A stretch of DNA of 17,671 nucleotides, taken from positions 1-17,671 of the forward strand of contig DATHVI010000129.1 in assembly GCA_035461385.1 (NCBI GenBank), given 5' to 3'. Below, piece by piece: positions 14,631 through 17,671 of the stretch. A program made the translations under genes and the position numbers. This stretch comes from DATHVI01 sp035461385. GTDB taxonomy: Bacteria; Actinomycetota; Thermoleophilia; Solirubrobacterales; 70-9. The notes beneath the pieces are model-generated. The model was not told the DNA's origin, ran no database searches, and was given only the letters and a program-made list of their open reading frames with translations. Positions within the stretch are counted from its first letter, which is position 1. Every line of letters begins with the position of its first letter.

Positions 14631-15032
14631 CTAGTCAGCCCACCAATCGCGCTGGCCATCGACGTCTTCGCGCGGAGCCTCGCCGAGATTGGGCGCGCCG
14701 ATGACGAGGATCTCGAGGCCCTCCGGCCCGGCCTCGTAGCCTCGCCACGTACCGGGCGGGACGCGCACCGCGTCCCATTCCTCGAGCTCGACGATCTCGT
14801 CGTCGAGCTTCATCCGCCCGCTCCCGCGCAGGACCACGTACACCTCCTCCTGTTTCTTGTGCGTGTGGCCGTACGGAAAGCGATAGTTGGGCGGGACGCG
14901 CTGGTAGCCCAGGCCGGATTTCTCGAGCTCGAGCGCCTCGGTCGCCGAGCGGAACTCCAGGTCCGGCGCGCCGTCGAACCTGGACCCGAGGTCCTCCAGA
15001 TCCTCCTTGAGGTTCCTGAGAGTGAACGGCAC
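14631..15032 (-). CDS. Small cupin-domain protein
   Basis: A 133-residue single-domain cupin. Motif 1 is YGHTHKKQEEVYVVLRGSG (about 54-72) with metal ligands His56, His58 and Glu62 or Glu63. Motif 2 is WDAVRVPPGTWRGYEAG (about 86-102), where the usual third His is Arg97. Loss of that His means a weak or altered metal site, so it may bind a ligand or small sugar rather than catalyse. Start GTG 15032 has AGGA 7 bases upstream; the overlapping TAGGAT (15044-15039) could instead be a -10 for a leaderless message. It is the first gene of the minus-strand group 15032-13253, but a gap of about 300 bases separates it from the next. The natural substrate is unknown. Confidence 0.82.
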   Translation of the reverse strand: MPFTLRNLKEDLEDLGSRFDGAPDLEFRSATEALELEKSGLGYQRVPPNYRFPYGHTHKKQEEVYVVLRGSGRMKLDDEIVELEEWDAVRVPPGTWRGYEAGPEGLEILVIGAPNLGEAPREDVDGQRDWWAD

Positions 15033-15393
15033 GGCGCAATCCTATGGAACCTCCGGCTGGGGTCGCCGAGCTAATGCGTCAAGCGCCGCGGTGCCAGGTC
15101 CTTCCCGGCGGCGCGCCGCGGTCAGACAGTAGGTACTGCTTCCCATGCCTTGCAGGAGCCCTGGTCCTCGGCATCGCGCGTCCCTTCACGCGAAAGGGGG
15201 CGTCGGCGCGCCGGGATGCGCGGCGCTCCGCGTGGCGAGACGGGCTCAGCCTGAGGCGCCGTACACGGCCGAGCGAGCGGACCACCGCCGAGCCCAAGGG
15301 CACGCGGCCGCCCGGTGCTTGCCTCCCTAATGCCGGTGCCCCTGGTCGGGTTCTTCGGGTGGACGTGCCGAAGCCCCTGGCACACTTTGCCCC
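15033..15393. other. Intergenic region with no supported gene
   Basis: Several frames are open but all are Arg/Pro-rich and lack family motifs or ribosome sites. GTGCC/GGCAC makes a short hairpin near 15365-15383. The region precedes the IS-truncated small frame and the IS element, and may be decayed sequence. Confidence 0.4.
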
Positions 15394-15507
15394 GTGGATA
15401 TGGAGCGATACGCCGAGCTCGGGCGTAACAACGCTCGAATCATCGCTCTCGTTCGTCAGCATTGCGCCCACGCCCGGGTCGAGAAATCGCCTCATATGGG
15501 CCAGTGA
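15394..15507 (+). pseudogene. 5' fragment of an unknown gene cut by the IS3-type element
   Basis: GTG 15394 (or ATG 15400) opens a frame of 37 codons: VDMERYAELGRNNARIIALV, then RQHCAHARVEKSPHMGQ. Its residue mix is protein-like and unlike the Arg/Pro-rich shadow frames around it. Its stop TGA (15505-15507) is the first three bases of the IS inverted repeat. This suggests that insertion cut off the gene. No ribosome site is seen; CACACT 7 bases before the GTG is a weak leaderless-type -10. No continuation was recognised beyond the far end of the element. Confidence 0.3.
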
Positions 15508-15983
15508 GCCGGACCGAGTTCCACGGAGACCTGGTTAGGTGATCCTTCTTTCATTGAGGGGGAGATCTCGCGAGGCTGTTGTCGAGCGTAGAGGCTCTCG
15601 AACTCCACCGGCGGGACGTCGCCGATCTCGGAGTGAAGCCGGACGTTGTTGAACCACGAGACCCACTCGATGACGGCGAGCTCGAGCTGCGATCTCGTCC
15701 TGAAGACCCGGTCGCGGACGAGCTCCGTCTTCAGCGAGTCGACGAACGACTCGGCCATCGCGTTGTCGTAGGCGTCGCCGACCGAGCCGACCGAGGCAAG
15801 GACCCGGTGGTCGGTGAGCTCCTGGCGGCCGGTGTCGGCCTCGACCTGGCGGACGCGCTTTCTGAGCGCCTCGGGGTGGATTCCGAGGTCACGGGCGACC
15901 TCGGCGATCGGGCGCTCGGACTCGAAGACGAGCCGGACGCCGCGATCGAGCAACTCGATCGGGTACTTGCGTGGTCTTGCCAT
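15492..15983 (-). pseudogene. Fused remnant of IS3 transposase: OrfA head joined to OrfB tail
   Basis: A 163-residue frame. Residues 1-52 are the OrfA helix-turn-helix start (MARPRKYPIELLDRGVRLVF, then SERPIAEVARDLGIHPEALR). From about residue 60 the sequence is the end of the OrfB DDE domain: VLASVGSVGDAYDNAMAESF with the last catalytic Glu78, then TELVRDRVFRTRSQLELAV and WFNNVRLHSEIGDVPPVEFE. The leucine-zipper half of OrfA, the frameshift region and the OrfB part carrying the first two catalytic Asp residues are gone. The deletion point is near residues 53-60 (about 15806-15827). The two parts are joined in frame, so a protein could be made, but it cannot be a working transposase. It might still bind the IS ends. 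The reading frame ends 13 bases past the left inverted repeat. Confidence 0.85.
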
Positions 15984-16055
15984 GGGTTCGGAGACTTGCC
16001 TTCCTCCAGGACGGAATCCTGGCGACGGGGTCTCCGTGAAACCCGGCCTGGCTCA
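15505..16055 (-). mobile_element. Internally deleted IS3-family element
   Basis: The ends form a 27-base imperfect inverted repeat (15505-15531 against the complement of 16029-16055; 23 of 27 positions match), starting TGAGCC at each end. The element is only about 551 bases, against about 1.2-1.3 kb for an intact IS3-family insertion, because the middle of both transposase genes is missing. No target-site duplication is evident (CAG on the left, TCC on the right), so it is old or the flanks have rearranged. It cannot move by itself but could be moved by an intact relative. Confidence 0.72.
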
Positions 16056-16384
16056 TCCCGCGAGACTCCCGCTTCGTCCGCGCGCCGGGAGCTAGGCGAG
16101 CCTGTCTGAAACGGCCGGATGCTCATCGTCTTCTGACGAGGATCCAGTCGACGCTACCAGCGGAGCGCTTGCCCCTCGCGCGATGCGCACAGTCGGGGAC
16201 GTCAGCACCGATTGCCCGGTTGGGGTGGCCGCGCGCGAGGCCGTCGGCGAGCCAGTCGCGGTAGCGGTGGGCGAGCGCGCCGCTCGAGATGACCGAGCGC
16301 ACCGCGCTCCTGATCGGCCGCCTGGCGCTGCGAATCGAGGACGCCATCGAGCGTGCCGTCGTGCACAGCCGCACAAGAGACGGC
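16056..16384. other. Region without a recognised gene between the IS and the hydrolase
   Basis: Frames on both strands (for example 16425-16123 minus and the start of a plus frame at 16289) have no family motif, no good ribosome site and shadow-like composition. It may be remnant sequence on the far side of the insertion. Confidence 0.4.
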
Positions 16385-17344
16385 CTAAGTGGGTGGGGCG
16401 AGGGCGGGAGACGGGGAGGCTTCACGCGCGAAGTCGGCGATCATCGGCGCGATGCTGTGGGCGTGGCCGAGCCACGGCGCGTGACCGGCATCCAAGAGCT
16501 CGAGCCTCGCGTGGGGCAGCAGGTCAGCGAGGTTCCGCGCGACCGGTACGCCTCCGACGGGCTCCCGCTCTCCCCAGATCAGCAGGACTGGCATGCGCAA
16601 CTGCTGGAGCTCATCAGTCGCGATGCGGCTTTCCCGCCGGAAGCGCGACGGCGACAACAGTACGTATGGTGTGAGGACTGCATGGACCTCGTTGCGGTCG
16701 GTGTCTGCGGCGAGGGGATCCCGTCCGGCGGTGACCAGGAGCTTGACCAAGTCGGGGTAATCGGCGAGGGTTCCATCCTCGCCGACCATCCGGGCGAACT
16801 GCAGGAGCGACTTCTCAGACGGCGGCGACAGCCGCTGCGCCAGCCACCCGAGCCCTGGGGTCGCCATGATGCGGTATGGCAGCGGCGCGCGCCCTCCCGG
16901 CAGCGCAGGCGGCCCGCCGAGCAGCACGAGTCGCGATACCCGGGTGGGATGCTCAAGCGCATACCACAGTGACCATAACCCGCCCATGGAATGGCCAACC
17001 AGCGTCGCGGCGCCGAGCTCCAGAGCATCGAACAGACGCTCCATCCACGTTACAGCTGCTCTCCGATAACCGGTCCGCGGCAGCTCCGCCGGCTCGCTGA
17101 GCCCTTGGCCCGGACGCTCCGGCGCGAGCACCCTGACTCCGGGCAGCCGCTCGAGCAGGGGTCGGTAGAACAGCGCCGGTCCGCCGGTACCGTGTAGGAG
17201 GACGAGGGGTGGGCCATCGCCCGCCGCGACCACGTGGACCCGTCGGCCCTCAACCTCGACGTATCGACCCGTCAGCGGCGAACCGGCGAGGATCCGCGCG
17301 TAGATCTCGCGGACTGCTCCGGTGTGCCGTCTCTCTCGCGTCAT
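16385..17344 (-). CDS. Alpha/beta-hydrolase fold protein
   Basis: A 319-residue alpha/beta hydrolase. Seen: YVEVEGRRVHVVAAGDGPPL as the opening strands, oxyanion HGTGG (51-55), PERPGQGLSEP, the nucleophile elbow VGHSMGG with Ser119, a helical cap at about 150-225, LLIWGEREPVGG and DAGHAPWLG with His288. At the usual position of the acid (normally Asp in WGERDP) there is Glu261, an uncommon but workable replacement, unless the acid is elsewhere. The reaction (ester, lactone or epoxide hydrolysis, or C-C cleavage) cannot be told. Start ATG 17344 is chosen because GGGAAGAAG lies just upstream and the longer frame to 17416 adds only an Arg-rich leader. It stands alone, next to the IS-containing region. 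Confidence 0.83.
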   Translation of the reverse strand: MTRERRHTGAVREIYARILAGSPLTGRYVEVEGRRVHVVAAGDGPPLVLLHGTGGPALFYRPLLERLPGVRVLAPERPGQGLSEPAELPRTGYRRAAVTWMERLFDALELGAATLVGHSMGGLWSLWYALEHPTRVSRLVLLGGPPALPGGRAPLPYRIMATPGLGWLAQRLSPPSEKSLLQFARMVGEDGTLADYPDLVKLLVTAGRDPLAADTDRNEVHAVLTPYVLLSPSRFRRESRIATDELQQLRMPVLLIWGEREPVGGVPVARNLADLLPHARLELLDAGHAPWLGHAHSIAPMIADFAREASPSPALAPPT

Positions 17345-17671
17345 GAGGCTTCTTCCCTGTGTTGGACGACGACGTGCAGATGGTGGATCTCCCTTTCGTC
17401 GTCGGTCGGACCGCAACCACCGCGACCGTAAGCGGGGACGGGTCTTGCCGCATCGCCTGGATTCACCAATTTGGGACCGCTTCGCCGTGGGCAGAACTGA
17501 CCACGGGCCGAACGCGGTCGTGTTCGGAAGGCGAATACGGTCGCGGCCCTGCGAAACGAGACCTTGTCCTCGTCGCCGAGCGTGCCAATCGGAGCCGCCT
17601 CGGCCGCGCGCATTGGTCTGCCCTTGGGGGGCGCTCGGGGGGACCTGATCCGCGACATGCGTGCCCTCTTC
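17345..17671. other. Terminal region with no supported gene
   Basis: Upstream of the hydrolase gene to the window edge. Frames exist on both strands (17658-17341 minus, 17322-17648 plus), but neither has motifs, hydrophobic structure or a ribosome site. It presumably contains the hydrolase promoter; no clear -10/-35 pair was found. Confidence 0.35.

Noticed and set aside
16289..16972. A 227-codon plus-strand frame opposite the hydrolase
   Set aside because: It is mostly the complement of the hydrolase's conserved coding sequence and shows no domain of its own.
1..17671. Search by eye for tRNA genes
   Set aside because: TTCGA-type T-loop strings occur only inside well-supported coding sequence and have no matching acceptor stem.

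Overview
The window is very GC-rich and mostly gene-dense. It carries a gene set typical of a high-GC actinobacterium: a class III adenylate cyclase with an Rv1264-type regulatory half, and a methyltransferase / GH57 / GT4 trio matching Mycobacterium Rv3030-Rv3031-Rv3032. A deep lineage such as Thermoleophilia is possible, but that is an impression from protein style. It needs a marker gene or a homology search to settle.

Layout. (1) 1-2205, plus strand: the C-terminal part of a gamma-glutamyltransferase that begins outside the window, then a nicotinamidase/isochorismatase-fold cysteine hydrolase. (2) About 2860-2216, minus strand: a stand-alone LON substrate-binding-domain protein with no usable start codon. 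It diverges from a two-gene plus-strand unit, 2887-6189, made of an adenylate cyclase and a multi-pass membrane protein with an exposed PLC-like phosphodiesterase barrel. (3) 7893-6202, minus strand: a class I methyltransferase and a six-helix membrane protein. (4) 7976-13058, plus strand: the core of the window. A methyltransferase overlaps a GH57 alpha-glucan branching enzyme. A multicopper oxidase lacking its first cupredoxin domain follows directly, is ATGA-coupled to a secreted blue copper protein, and is followed by a GT4 alpha-glucosyltransferase ending in a hairpin terminator. (5) 13253-15032, minus strand: looser packing, with a 21-residue hydrophobic microprotein, a START/SRPBCC-like protein, a 51-residue membrane protein and a cupin. 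(6) 15033-17671: a low-density accessory region with an internally deleted IS3-type element (inverted repeats still present), a small reading frame cut off by that element, and an alpha/beta hydrolase.

How the genes may work together. The methyltransferase, GH57 enzyme and GT4 enzyme together suggest synthesis of a branched, possibly O-methylated, intracellular alpha-1,4-glucan, comparable to mycobacterial methylglucose lipopolysaccharide. The copper pair lies inside this cluster. The oxidase has all type 1 ligands but has lost four histidines of the trinuclear centre, so it is either a decaying remnant left by a deletion junction at the GH57 stop, or an electron-transfer protein paired with the downstream cupredoxin. 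The cyclase and PLC-like genes sit 9 bases apart and could link cAMP signalling to an envelope phosphodiesterase. No CRISPR array, rRNA or tRNA was seen.
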